From Ilyomonas limi (GTDB lineage: Bacteria > Bacteroidota > Bacteroidia > Chitinophagales > Chitinophagaceae): a stretch of 64,000 bases of DNA. Below are positions 1-8,612 of this stretch, piece by piece; the stretch's first letter is position 1, and every line of letters starts with the position of its first letter. Below the pieces are notes generated by a model. The model saw only the letters and a program-made list of their open reading frames with translations. It was not told the DNA's origin and did no database searches. The stretch covers positions 248,001 to 312,000 of the forward strand of contig NZ_SZQL01000003.1 in assembly GCF_005233845.1 (NCBI RefSeq), in the 5' to 3' direction. The position numbers and the translations under genes were made by a program.

Positions 1-109
1 TTGTTATAAAACCGGGGATAAAAAAGGTGTTTTTTTAGATAAAATCATATACTCCTGCGCTGCAATTGAAATTTAATGGCTGGTGCCGGAATAGGGAGAA
101 AGTAGATTA

Positions 110-745
110 CTACGAGCAAAGTAACAATACGGCTATCATGAAAGCAGCACCGACGCCAAACGAAGCCAGATAAACCCACCCGGTACGCGAGCTTGCCAGC
201 ATTGTACAAATGCTTTGCAACGCCGGGAAAGTGTTAATGGCAGTTGCAGTATCCTTTTTATCAGTGATATTGGTAATCCATGCTTTTGAAATACCGCCTG
301 TTGCAGCCGCATATACACCATACCTAAAAAATAACCCGAAAAAGAAGTACATATTAGTATTTATGAAAAAGCCTGCATATACACAAACAAACAAAAAAAG
401 CCCAGTAATAAAATAGTTCTTAATCCCACTTTATCGGCTATAATGCCGGCGGGAAAAGCGAACAGTGCATATATGAAATTGTAAAAAATATAAACACCCC
501 TAATTATTGTATTCTTATCCAGACTGTTTTATTTTAAGCAATAAAAAAAGCAAATACTGCAGCTAGCCCCCGAATAACAGCAATATAAAAAAGGGTTTGT
601 ATTGTCTCCGAAAAAAATACAAATACGCAATGCCAATGAAGTTCCGATAACAGCGCCGACAGTATCCATGAACGATGAAAGCCAATAGCTGTATTCATTA
701 ATGGGATTAATTTTTTACGCGGCAATGAAATTTTGCCTCCAGCAC
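110..745 (-). pseudogene. Decayed MFS transporter (multiple frameshifts and deletions)
   Basis: Reading the minus strand, pieces of one major facilitator protein appear in order but in different frames. First comes a TM4-6-like part with GFHRS, then MDTVGAVIGTSLAL after a one-base shift near 669, then FYIAVIRGLAAVFAFF (family usually IPGLLAV) ending in a stop near 535. The next block has KQSG, then DKNTIIRGVYIFYNFIYALF and FPAGIIADKVGL (about 415-510). After another shift near 380 come VYAGFFINTN and YGVYAAATGGISKAW to the end near 110. The N-terminal helices and the central cytoplasmic loop (roughly 55 residues) are missing. A TACTTTTG sequence (767-774, minus) matches a Bacteroidota -7 element and may be the old promoter, but no -33 TTG accompanies it. 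This is a clear remnant with no intact product. The family match is from remembered motif patterns, not from a search. Confidence 0.8.
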
Positions 746-851
746 TTATCGTTTGTTTTATTTACACAAAAGTATCAGAAGCTTTTCCTACCTTCTATTG
801 ATGTTAAATGCTTTAACCTCCAACAACTTTCTTATCTTCACTTCCAAGCCT

Positions 852-1715
852 ATGCTGCACCGCTCCACCATACAATTGCTGCGTCTGCCGTTTTCATTTT
901 TTCTCATGCCGGTGTACTGGTTTGCACTGAGCATGGTGCCGGAGGTAAATCTGTTTAAAGCAATACTTATTTTTATTTTACTGCACTTGTTTTTATATCC
1001 CTCCAGCAATGGCTACAATAGTTATATGGATCGTGATGAGAGCAGCATTGGTGGCATTGAACATCCAATGCAACCAACAAAACAATTGTTCTATACCACT
1101 GTTGTATTAGATATTGCAGCAGCATTGTTGTCATTTATTATCAGCGTTCCGTTTGCAATTGCTTTTATTATTTATATCATTTGTTCGCGATTGTATAGCT
1201 ACCGAAAAATAAGACTGAAGCGCTTTGCTGTAGGGGGTTATCTTACGGTCATTATCAACCAGGGTGCACTTACTTTTTGGATGGTGTACAACGGCGCTAA
1301 TACCAATACAACCACACCTTTTCCGTGGATTGCCTGCCTGGCAGCAGCATTTTTAATTGGCGGTTTTTATCCCATCACACAGGTATATCAGCACGAAGCT
1401 GATGCCAAAGATGGCGTGCAAACCATCAGTATGTTGCTGGGTATCAGGGGTACTTTTGTTTTTTGCGCAACTATGTATGTAATTGCTTTTGGCTTATTGT
1501 TTGTCCATTTTCAGTACACACTGCAGTTGGTACGTTTTGCTTTGCTGCAAATCTTTTTCATACCTGTATTAATTTATTTTTTTTATTGGGTAACGCAAGT
1601 ATGGAAGCATAAGGCGGCTGCCGATTTTAAACATACGATGCAAATGAATTGGCTCGCTGCAGGCTGTACCAATCTGGCCTTTATCACCTTATTTATATTA
1701 AACTATATTGGCTAA
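852..1715 (+). CDS. UbiA-family prenyltransferase
   Basis: Integral membrane prenyltransferase of the UbiA superfamily, about 287 residues with 8-9 hydrophobic segments. The first Asp-rich site reads NGYNSYMDRDESS (N53 to D62) and the second HEADAKDGVQTIS; both are where the family binds Mg-diphosphate of an isoprenyl donor. An upstream in-frame start at 753 would add 33 residues that do not look like the family, so the ATG at 852 (MLHRSTIQLL) is preferred. It is the first gene of a four-gene operon and overlaps the next by 8 bp. The spelling differs from menA/ubiA of respiratory quinone synthesis, and the polyketide context suggests prenylation of an aromatic polyketide product; that is inference. 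The acceptor and the prenyl chain length cannot be read from the sequence. Confidence 0.8.
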   Translation: MLHRSTIQLLRLPFSFFLMPVYWFALSMVPEVNLFKAILIFILLHLFLYPSSNGYNSYMDRDESSIGGIEHPMQPTKQLFYTTVVLDIAAALLSFIISVPFAIAFIIYIICSRLYSYRKIRLKRFAVGGYLTVIINQGALTFWMVYNGANTNTTTPFPWIACLAAAFLIGGFYPITQVYQHEADAKDGVQTISMLLGIRGTFVFCATMYVIAFGLLFVHFQYTLQLVRFALLQIFFIPVLIYFFYWVTQVWKHKAAADFKHTMQMNWLAAGCTNLAFITLFILNYIG

Positions 1716-2799
1716 TATTATTTCCATAGCAACCACAGTACCCGAATACTGCCACCGGCAAAAAGATATCCTGCAGTTTATGCAACAGGCTTACAACCTC
1801 AATGCAACAGACAGGCGCAAGCTGGCTTTTATGTATCACTATAGCGGCATCGAAAACCGTTATTCGGTGCTGAAAGATTTTAGCCAGCCGCCACAACAAT
1901 GGCAGTTTATTAATATAGAAAGTAATGAATACACTCCATTGGATAAACGTATGGAGTTGTATAAGCAACATGCGTTGCCTTTATCTTCAAAAGCAGCACA
2001 GCGCTGTTTAAAAAACATAAAAGAAGCGATAACCATTACACATTTAATTACCGTAAGCTGCACCGGTATGAGTGCACCGGGGCTTGATTTGGAACTCGTA
2101 GAAGCCTTGCAATTATCGCCTAATGTATTTCGCACCTCCGTTAATTTTATGGGTTGTTATGCGGGTGTACACGCCCTCAAGCTGGGTAAAATGATATGTG
2201 ATACCGATGCAAAAGCCTATGTATTAATTGTTGCTACAGAGTTATGTACATTGCATTTTCAACAGGAATATACGCCAGACAATGCCGCCAGCAGTTTGCT
2301 TTTCGCCGATGGCAGCGCAGCGCTGCTAATGAGTAATGATGAAAGTATAAAACCTGTTGCTACTGTCACCAACTTTCATTCAGCTATTGCTTTTAAGGGT
2401 ATTAAAGATATGGCATGGGAAATAAGCAGTAAAGGTTTTTTGATGACGCTAAGCGGCTATGTTCCACAACTGATAGAGGAAGATATTACGGCATTGGTGG
2501 AGGAAGCTTTGCAGCAAAGTCGCCTTACTAAAAAAGATATTGCTCATTGGTGCATACACCCCGGCGGCAGAAAAATTATTGATACTATTCAAAAGCAATT
2601 GGGCTTGAATGAGGCAAATACGCAACCGGCGCGCGAAGTGCTTCGGCAGTATGGCAACATGTCCTCGGCAACTATCTTTTTTGTGCTGGATAAAATTTGC
2701 CGGCAGGCAAAACAACAATCCGGAAAGTCTTCCCACGCTTTGGGCGTTGCTTTTGGTCCGGGACTGACTATGGAAACATTTACTGCTGTGATTGCATAA
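1708..2799 (+). CDS. Type III polyketide synthase (chalcone/stilbene synthase family)
   Basis: Homodimeric ketosynthase that condenses a CoA-linked starter with malonyl-CoA units into pyrones or resorcinols. The full catalytic triad is visible: Cys150 in NFMGCYAGVHAL, His284 in CIHPGGRKII and Asn317 in YGNMSSATIFFVL. The glycine-rich C-terminus GVAFGPGLTMET is also present. Length 363 residues is normal for bacterial members. The start is taken as TTG at 1708 because the family begins with a strand like ANIISIATTVPEY and no ATG precedes it; the codon overlaps the end of the UbiA gene, suggesting translational coupling. With the following methyltransferase and FAD enzyme this resembles the srsABC logic (alkylresorcinol synthase, methylase, hydroxylase) known from Streptomyces. 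The starter unit is unknown. Confidence 0.93.
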   Translation: MANIISIATTVPEYCHRQKDILQFMQQAYNLNATDRRKLAFMYHYSGIENRYSVLKDFSQPPQQWQFINIESNEYTPLDKRMELYKQHALPLSSKAAQRCLKNIKEAITITHLITVSCTGMSAPGLDLELVEALQLSPNVFRTSVNFMGCYAGVHALKLGKMICDTDAKAYVLIVATELCTLHFQQEYTPDNAASSLLFADGSAALLMSNDESIKPVATVTNFHSAIAFKGIKDMAWEISSKGFLMTLSGYVPQLIEEDITALVEEALQQSRLTKKDIAHWCIHPGGRKIIDTIQKQLGLNEANTQPAREVLRQYGNMSSATIFFVLDKICRQAKQQSGKSSHALGVAFGPGLTMETFTAVIA

Positions 2800-3494
2800 T
2801 GAATTTAAAACACCGCTCATATCAAAAAGAATTGCTGGATAGCGATGCTATTCCATTTGCCGATATTGAACAAAACATGCGCGAACTGGATGTGATTAAT
2901 GCTTTACTCGGCGGCCATCGCATTACAGTTAAGGGCTTTAATCTGCTGCGCAACGGGCAGCAGCAATTGCATGTATGCGAGATAGGTTGTGGTGGCGGCG
3001 ATAATCTCCAGGCTATTTATAAATGGTGTAAAAAATTAAACATACAGGTTGCTTTTACCGGCATTGACATAAAAGAAGAATGCATTGCTTATGCAAAAAA
3101 GAACAAGACTTTACCACTTTGTACGGAGTGGATTTGCAGCGATTATCGCCATGTAACTTTTGATGCCAAACCAGACATTATTTTCTCCAGTTTATTCTGT
3201 CATCATTTTACTAATGAAGAACTGGTGCAGCAATTACAATGGATGCAACATCAATCTGCAATTGGTTTTTTTATAAATGATTTGCAACGGCATCCGTTAG
3301 CGTACTATTCTATCAAATGGCTTACACAATTATTTTCGAAATCCTATTTAGTAAAGAACGATGCACCACTGAGCGTAGCACGTGGCTTTATTAAAAAAGA
3401 ATGGAAAAAAGTGTTTGTGCAAGCTCATGTTCCATCCTACCAAATTCAATGGCAATGGGCATTCCGCTATTTGATTACTTACCGGCATGAATGA
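2799..3494 (+). CDS. SAM-dependent methyltransferase of the PKS operon
   Basis: Class I methyltransferase, 231 residues from the ATG at 2799, which shares its A with the TAA of the polyketide synthase gene (TAATG). The SAM-binding motif I is LHVCEIGCGGGDNL around residues 63-76, followed by an acidic strand-2 motif FTGIDIKEEC. An N-terminal helix region (KHRSYQKELLDSD) resembles bacterial methyltransferases found next to type III PKS genes. It probably O- or C-methylates the polyketide aromatic product; this is inferred from operon position. A longer reading from 2697 would only translate the end of the preceding gene in another frame. Confidence 0.85.
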   Translation: MNLKHRSYQKELLDSDAIPFADIEQNMRELDVINALLGGHRITVKGFNLLRNGQQQLHVCEIGCGGGDNLQAIYKWCKKLNIQVAFTGIDIKEECIAYAKKNKTLPLCTEWICSDYRHVTFDAKPDIIFSSLFCHHFTNEELVQQLQWMQHQSAIGFFINDLQRHPLAYYSIKWLTQLFSKSYLVKNDAPLSVARGFIKKEWKKVFVQAHVPSYQIQWQWAFRYLITYRHE

Positions 3495-4626
3495 TACAAC
3501 CTTATACGACGTAGTCATTATCGGTGGTGGTCTTGCCGGCTTATCGCTTGCCATTCAGTGCGCCGGTGCGGGCTATGCAACCATTTTGTTTGAGAAAGAG
3601 GAATATCCTTTTCATAAAGTATGCGGCGAGTACATCAGCAACGAAAGTGTGCCTTTTTTACAACGTTTGGGCGTGCCGTTGCAGCAGTATCATTTGCCCC
3701 AAATCAATACACTGCATTTAACCGATGTAATAGGCAATCTGTATCCATTCCCATTAGATTTGGGAGGCTTTGGCATAAGCCGTTTCACACTGGATAACCT
3801 GCTGTACCAAACCGCTTTGAAGAAAGGGGCAGTAGTAAAAACCGGCACAAAAGTGCAGGATGTACAATTCGCTAATGACCGCTTTACTGCTCTTACATCA
3901 GCAGGCAATTTTACTGCGCGTATTGCGTGCGGCGCTTATGGCAAGCGCAGCAATCTGGATGTAAAATGGAAACGCGCTTTTACGCTGCAAAAAAGTAACC
4001 AGCTCAATAACTATATTGGTATTAAATATCATATTCAACATCCGCACCCAAATAGTGTAATTGCATTGCACAACTTTAAAAACGGTTATTGCGGCATATC
4101 AAAAATTGAAGAAGATAAATGCTGCCTTTGCTATTTAACCACGGCTGCCAATCTTAAAAAACACAACAGCAGCATTGCACAAATGGAAGGAGAATTGCTG
4201 TCGCAAAATCCGCAACTAAAAGCCATTTTTTCAGGAGCTGCTTTTTTATACCAGCAGCCATTGGCTATTTCGCAAATTTCTTTTGAACCAAAAACGCAGG
4301 TAGAAAATGGAATCCTCATGCTCGGCGATACTGCCGGACTGATTGCACCACTTTGCGGCAACGGTATGAGTATGGCAATGCACGCATCTTTACTGGCATT
4401 CCTCAATATTGATTTATTCCTGCAAAAAAAGGTCAATCGTCCGCAAATGGAGATGCAATATGCCAAAGAATGGAAAGCACGTTTTTCCAAAAGATTGTTA
4501 GCGGGTAGGCTTATTCAGCAGGTATTTGGGGGTAATACTACTACGGCGCTGTTTTTAAAAACAATGGATGCTTTGCCAAGGCTGGCAAACGCAATAATCA
4601 AATTAACGCATGGGAGGACTTTTTGA
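3487..4626 (+). CDS. FAD-dependent oxidoreductase (geranylgeranyl reductase/monooxygenase-like)
   Basis: Flavoprotein of 379 residues. The N-terminal Rossmann dinucleotide fold is YDVVIIGGGLAGLSLAIQ, followed by an acidic residue in LFEKEEYPFHKVCGEY. The FAD ribityl-binding GD motif is GILMLGDTAGLIAPLCGNGM near residues 276-295. This arrangement is typical of the PHBH/geranylgeranyl-reductase fold. It overlaps the methyltransferase gene by 8 bp and closes the operon. By analogy with SrsC it could hydroxylate a resorcinol to a hydroquinone/quinone; alternatively it could reduce a prenyl chain, since the UbiA gene opens the operon. Both roles are inferences. No terminator hairpin with a T tract is obvious after it. 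Confidence 0.85.
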   Translation: MNDTTLYDVVIIGGGLAGLSLAIQCAGAGYATILFEKEEYPFHKVCGEYISNESVPFLQRLGVPLQQYHLPQINTLHLTDVIGNLYPFPLDLGGFGISRFTLDNLLYQTALKKGAVVKTGTKVQDVQFANDRFTALTSAGNFTARIACGAYGKRSNLDVKWKRAFTLQKSNQLNNYIGIKYHIQHPHPNSVIALHNFKNGYCGISKIEEDKCCLCYLTTAANLKKHNSSIAQMEGELLSQNPQLKAIFSGAAFLYQQPLAISQISFEPKTQVENGILMLGDTAGLIAPLCGNGMSMAMHASLLAFLNIDLFLQKKVNRPQMEMQYAKEWKARFSKRLLAGRLIQQVFGGNTTTALFLKTMDALPRLANAIIKLTHGRTF

Positions 4627-4836
4627 ATAACAGACCAGAGGCATTTTCTACTACTTTTCCTCCCCAGCCTTAAACTTTAAACATTTTCCCTATAATACTT
4701 TTTTGTATAGGAATGCCGTTTGTACAAATAAAAATCTTTACATAATTTTTTGTGAAGCCATCTTTAAATTCTCTGGCGAAACAGCAATTTTGTAATGGTA
4801 TTTTGTACCATATATCTTTTACATCCTTTTTAGCAC

Positions 4837-6933
4837 ATGCGGGTTTATAATCAATCGAGGAACAGGATTATTCAAATAATATTTGTAGCTGTTTTTCTTA
4901 TCATTACGCTTCAATTGCTGCATTTGCAGCTTTTTTCATCCGAATACCGGCTGCAGGCAGAGAACAACGCCATTTATCGCAAAGTAGTCTATCCCGATCG
5001 CGGTATTATTTACGACCGCAAGCGGCGGGCAATACTCGAAAACACGGTGATGTACGATTTGGTAGTAACGCCTTCCGAAATAAAGGGAACTGATACTGCA
5101 ACGCTGTGTGACATTCTTGGGATTGATACTGCTGAATTTAAAAAAAGGATTTTGACCTGCATCTATAAGAACTCGCGCTACAAACCCAGCGTGTTCGAGC
5201 CACTGCTGTCCAACGAAAAATATGCACGGCTAAACGAAGACATGTATAAGTTTAATGGCTTTGTATTGCAGGATAGGCCAGTACGCAGCTATCCTTACCA
5301 TGCAGCAGCGCAGGTGCTGGGGTATATTGGTGAAATAGACAGCAACTTTTTGCGCAGGCATGCAGGCGAAGGTTATGAAATGGGCGACTATGCGGGACGC
5401 GCTGGTCTGGAACTGACTTACGAAAAAATCTTGATGGGACAGCGTGGCGTAAAACGTTTTATGCGCGATAACCACGCCCGCCTTGTGGGCTCTTACGAAA
5501 ATGGCATTTTTGACACGGCTGCCATTGCCGGACGCAACCTGTACACCAGCATGGATATTGAAGTACAGCGACTGGCAGAAAGGTTATTAACTAATAAAAT
5601 CGGCAGCGTAGTAGCACTCAATCCAAAGACAGGCAGCATCATTGCAATGGCTTCGGGCCCCACTTACGACCCCAACGAGCTGACCGGTGCACAGCGGCGA
5701 AAAAACTTCAGCCGCATGTTCCTCGATACAGCAAAGCCTTTGTACAACCGTGCCATCAAAGGGCAATATCCACCGGGCTCCACCTTCAAACCACTGGGTG
5801 GTTTAATAGCGCTTGACGAAGGTATTATTACGCCTGCTTACGGTTATCCCTGTCCCGGCGCTTACTATGGTTGCAGCCATGCTGTAAGATGTACCCACGC
5901 CGGCGGCGGGCATGCTGCCAATCTGCGCATAGCATTGGCACACTCCTGTAACTCTTATTTTGTACAAGTATATCGCATGGCAGTAGATAACCCGGTATAC
6001 GGCAGCCCGCAGAAAGGCTATGCCAAGTGGAAGGAATATATGAACAGCTTTGGCTATGGCAGGCGCCTCGGCGTTGACCTGCCAAGTGAAGACGGCGGCT
6101 ATATACCCGATACTAACCGGTACACCAGAGATTATGGAAACGACCGTTGGGGCAGTTGCTTTAATGAAACATTGGGTATTGGTCAGGATAGAATGTTGGC
6201 AACGCCATTGCAAATGGCCAACCTGATGGCTATTATTGCTAATGGTGGCTATTATTACACGCCGCATTTTGTGGATAGTGTAGAGAATGAAACGATTGCC
6301 GATACAGCTTTCTTTAATAAATACCGCCTCAGGCACACTACTACGCACATCAGTCAGGAGTCGTATGCTGCCATTCAGGGCGGCATGCACGATGTAACGC
6401 TGATGGGTACGGCAACCTATATTAAAGTACCGGGTATCAACTATGCTGCAAAAACCGGTACCGCACAAAACCCGCATGGTAAAGACCACTCCATTTTTGT
6501 GGCGTATGCGCCTGTTGAAAATCCACAAATTGCAATAGCGGTAGTAGTAGAAAATGCCGGCTATGGTGCTACGTGGGCAGGTCCTATTGCTTCGCTGATG
6601 ATGGAAAAATACCTGAATGACACACTGGCTGCCGGCAGGCAAAGAGAAGTGGACCGCGTAGCTAATGCTAACCTGCTACCCGATGCCATCAGGCGCTGGT
6701 ATCAGGTAAAAGATTCGCTGCGCGCAGCCAAGGCAGCTAAGTTGCAAACAGATACCATTCCATCCATTAAACTGGACAATGGCCTGGAAAACCGCAAGAT
6801 AACTTTTGACCCCGAGGCTGAGCCCAACCGTAAAGACAGTGGCGATGCACCGCCTCCGGCTGTCCAAAAGACTTCTCCGGCTGCCATACCTAATAATGAT
6901 AACAATAAAAGAAAGCCCAATAACAGACAATAA
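4837..6933 (+). CDS. mrdA: Penicillin-binding protein 2 (elongasome transpeptidase)
   Basis: Class B PBP that cross-links peptidoglycan during side-wall growth. There is a short cytoplasmic stretch, one membrane anchor (about residues 10-28), a dimerisation domain with PDRGIIYDRKRRAILEN, and then the transpeptidase domain. Catalytic motifs are complete: Ser315-x-x-Lys318 in PPGSTFKPLGG, Ser370-Cys-Asn372 in AHSCNSYF, and Lys539-Thr-Gly in AAKTGTAQNPHG. The C-terminal 80 residues are polar and rich in Pro, Lys and Asn, probably disordered. It lies 210 bp after the polyketide operon and overlaps rodA by TAATG. The often-linked mreB, mreC and mreD genes are not next to it. Confidence 0.95.
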   Translation: MRVYNQSRNRIIQIIFVAVFLIITLQLLHLQLFSSEYRLQAENNAIYRKVVYPDRGIIYDRKRRAILENTVMYDLVVTPSEIKGTDTATLCDILGIDTAEFKKRILTCIYKNSRYKPSVFEPLLSNEKYARLNEDMYKFNGFVLQDRPVRSYPYHAAAQVLGYIGEIDSNFLRRHAGEGYEMGDYAGRAGLELTYEKILMGQRGVKRFMRDNHARLVGSYENGIFDTAAIAGRNLYTSMDIEVQRLAERLLTNKIGSVVALNPKTGSIIAMASGPTYDPNELTGAQRRKNFSRMFLDTAKPLYNRAIKGQYPPGSTFKPLGGLIALDEGIITPAYGYPCPGAYYGCSHAVRCTHAGGGHAANLRIALAHSCNSYFVQVYRMAVDNPVYGSPQKGYAKWKEYMNSFGYGRRLGVDLPSEDGGYIPDTNRYTRDYGNDRWGSCFNETLGIGQDRMLATPLQMANLMAIIANGGYYYTPHFVDSVENETIADTAFFNKYRLRHTTTHISQESYAAIQGGMHDVTLMGTATYIKVPGINYAAKTGTAQNPHGKDHSIFVAYAPVENPQIAIAVVVENAGYGATWAGPIASLMMEKYLNDTLAAGRQREVDRVANANLLPDAIRRWYQVKDSLRAAKAAKLQTDTIPSIKLDNGLENRKITFDPEAEPNRKDSGDAPPPAVQKTSPAAIPNNDNNKRKPNNRQ

Positions 6934-8279
6934 TGAGCACTTATCAAAACAGGTCTATCAGCAAAGGCATAGATTGGGTAACGGTGTGGCTGTATGCGTT
7001 TATACTCGCCGTAGGCATTATGTGTATCTTCATGGTAGAGTATAATAGCGATCAGCCCTGGCTGTCTTCTTTTCTTACCGGACAAACCAACTACAGTAAG
7101 CAGCTACTTTTTGCAGGTATATGCGTAGTAGTGGCCACTTTTATTTTATTGAGCGACAGTAAACTATATACGGCTTTTGCCAACTTGCTGTATGCATTTG
7201 GCATACTACTGATGCTGGCCACTTTTGTAATAGGTAAAAGCATTAACGGCTCTAAAAGCTGGATACCATTGGGCGGCGGTTTCAACCTGCAGCCTGCCGA
7301 ACTGTGCAAAATATTTGCTGCACTGGCGCTTGCCAAGTATATGTCGCGGCAAGACATAGATTTTACTAAAATCTCATCCCAGATAGTGGCTGGCGCTATT
7401 GCCATGCTGCCGGCTGTGTTGTCGGTAGCACAAAACGAAACCGGGCTGGCGCTGGTGTATGCTGCTTTTTTTATTGTAATGTACCGCGAGGGATTGCCCG
7501 GCTGGATATTGGTAGTAGGCTTTTCGTTTGGCGCTTTGGTGGTGGCTACGCTGGTACTGCAGCCGCTCACGCTCTTCATTGCGCTTACTTTATTTGCCGG
7601 TGCAGTGGTTTATTTCAATATTAAAAAAATAAAACGCAGGCTTAGCTATTTGTTTTTTATCATTTTTGTTTGGCTCACCTGCGTAGGCATATCGGTATTT
7701 GCAGTGCCTTATATTTTTAATAATGTATTTCAGTGCTACCAAAGCCAGCGTATCTACAGCATGGTAGGCAAAGATTACGACTGCAGCCAGAATAAAGCTG
7801 CCCAAACCGCCGAAAGCGAAAACAGAGTTGTAATAAAGCCGGACGATTATAATGTGCGCCAGAGCAAAATTGCTATTGGCTCGGGCGGCTTATTTGGGCG
7901 CGGCTTCCTAAAGGGCACGCAAACGCGCGGCAAGTATGTGCCGGAGCAGCATACCGATTTTATTTTTACTTCGTTGGGTGAAGCGTTTGGCTTTGTCGGC
8001 TGCTTTGTTTTTTTGCTGATTTACTTCTTCTTGTTGCTGCGTATTGTAAACATGGCTGAGCGACAACGAAGTACCTTTAGCCGGGTATATGCATACAGCG
8101 TAGCCAGTATTTTGTTTTTGCATATTGCGGTTAATGTGTGTATGACTATCGGGCTTTTCCCTATTGTGGGTATTCCGTTGCCGCTGATGAGTTATGGTGG
8201 CTCCTCGCTGCTTACTTTTACTATTTTAATATTTATTTTGATAAGATTGGATGCCGATAGGAATATGGTGCTGCGGTGA
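6933..8279 (+). CDS. rodA: Rod shape-determining protein RodA (SEDS glycosyltransferase)
   Basis: Polytopic SEDS-family peptidoglycan glycosyltransferase that works with PBP2. About ten membrane segments are visible. Family signatures are NGSKSWIPLGGGFNLQPAE (the usual SWI..G....QPSE motif) and, near the C-terminus, VGIPLPLMSYGGSSLL. Between them is a long periplasmic loop (about residues 265-310) containing KDYDCSQNKAAQ and ending in GSGGLFGRGFLKGTQT; an enlarged loop here is common in Bacteroidota RodA proteins. Length 448 residues. It overlaps mrdA by one base and is followed 50 bp later by a hairpin terminator. Confidence 0.95.
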   Translation: MSTYQNRSISKGIDWVTVWLYAFILAVGIMCIFMVEYNSDQPWLSSFLTGQTNYSKQLLFAGICVVVATFILLSDSKLYTAFANLLYAFGILLMLATFVIGKSINGSKSWIPLGGGFNLQPAELCKIFAALALAKYMSRQDIDFTKISSQIVAGAIAMLPAVLSVAQNETGLALVYAAFFIVMYREGLPGWILVVGFSFGALVVATLVLQPLTLFIALTLFAGAVVYFNIKKIKRRLSYLFFIIFVWLTCVGISVFAVPYIFNNVFQCYQSQRIYSMVGKDYDCSQNKAAQTAESENRVVIKPDDYNVRQSKIAIGSGGLFGRGFLKGTQTRGKYVPEQHTDFIFTSLGEAFGFVGCFVFLLIYFFLLLRIVNMAERQRSTFSRVYAYSVASILFLHIAVNVCMTIGLFPIVGIPLPLMSYGGSSLLTFTILIFILIRLDADRNMVLR

Positions 8280-8297
8280 TTTTTTGAATAGCTTTTA

Positions 8298-8326
8298 AAC
8301 GTTAAGTGCGAAGGTTCACAAAGGAT
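8298..8326 (+). repeat. Dispersed repeat copy 1 (GTTAAG...AAGGTTCA...AAAG)
   Basis: The sequence GTTAAGTGCGAAGGTTCACA followed by AAGGAT closely matches GTTAAGGCGCAAAGGTTCAT followed by AAAGAAT at about 14940, both in intergenic positions. Similar GTTAAGGCGCAAAGG-type tracts are common in Bacteroidota intergenic DNA (general knowledge). It lies just before the rodA terminator. Confidence 0.5.
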
Positions 8327-8328
8327 AA

Positions 8329-8370
8329 AAAGGTTCGGGGTTCTTTATAGATTCCGAACCTTTGCTTTTA
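8329..8370 (+). terminator. Rho-independent-like terminator after rodA
   Basis: A perfect 10-bp stem AAAGGTTCGG (8329-8338) and CCGAACCTTT (8354-8363) encloses a 15-nt loop and is followed by GCTTTTATAA. It sits 50 bp after the rodA stop and fits termination of the mrdA-rodA operon. The stem is strong, but the T tract is short and interrupted. Confidence 0.7.
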
Positions 8371-8403
8371 TAAGATTCGATTTATTAATCGTTCTTCACC
8401 CTT

Positions 8404-8504
8404 GTCATGCTGAGGCATGAAGCATCTGAGATTAATAGAAAAATCACTCTCAAAATATACCTACATTTATGGCAAAGCACAGATACTTCCCTCGCCAGCA
8501 TGGC
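8404..8504. repeat. REP-like imperfect inverted repeat pair
   Basis: GTCATGCTGAGGCATGAAGC then ATCT (8404-8427) pairs imperfectly (17 of 24 positions by eye) with the complement of AGATACTTCCCTCGCCAGCA then TGGC (8481-8504), separated by 53 nt. The left arm shares its layout (GTCAT...GAG...GAAGCA.TCT) with the REP element at 29030. With the neighbouring hairpin and terminator it accounts for most of the gene-free stretch 8280-8612. Confidence 0.5.
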
Positions 8505-8547
8505 AAACTCTAACGTATGGATTTACCTATAACAAAATTTTCCTGCC

Positions 8548-8572
8548 TTTGCCGGAGGAGAACTCCGGCAAA
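8548..8572. other. Perfect 10-bp hairpin near esterase 3' end
   Basis: TTTGCCGGAG (8548-8557), loop GAGAA, then CTCCGGCAAA (8563-8572). It lies 40 bp beyond the stop of the minus-strand esterase-like gene and could end its transcript, but no T run follows on either strand, so classical intrinsic termination is uncertain. It may instead stabilise an mRNA 3' end. Confidence 0.5.
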
Positions 8573-8612
8573 AAACTGTTAGCAAAGAACATTGACAATA
8601 ATAGCAATCATA

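Noticed and set aside
701-958. Plus-strand open frame of 85 codons overlapping the UbiA start
   Set aside because: It lies in another frame of the UbiA gene and the pseudogene border and has no recognisable composition.
5803-6642. Long minus-strand open frame (279 codons) inside mrdA
   Set aside because: It is antisense to the conserved transpeptidase domain, Cys/His/Ile-rich, with no domain pattern; it is a shadow of mrdA codon usage.
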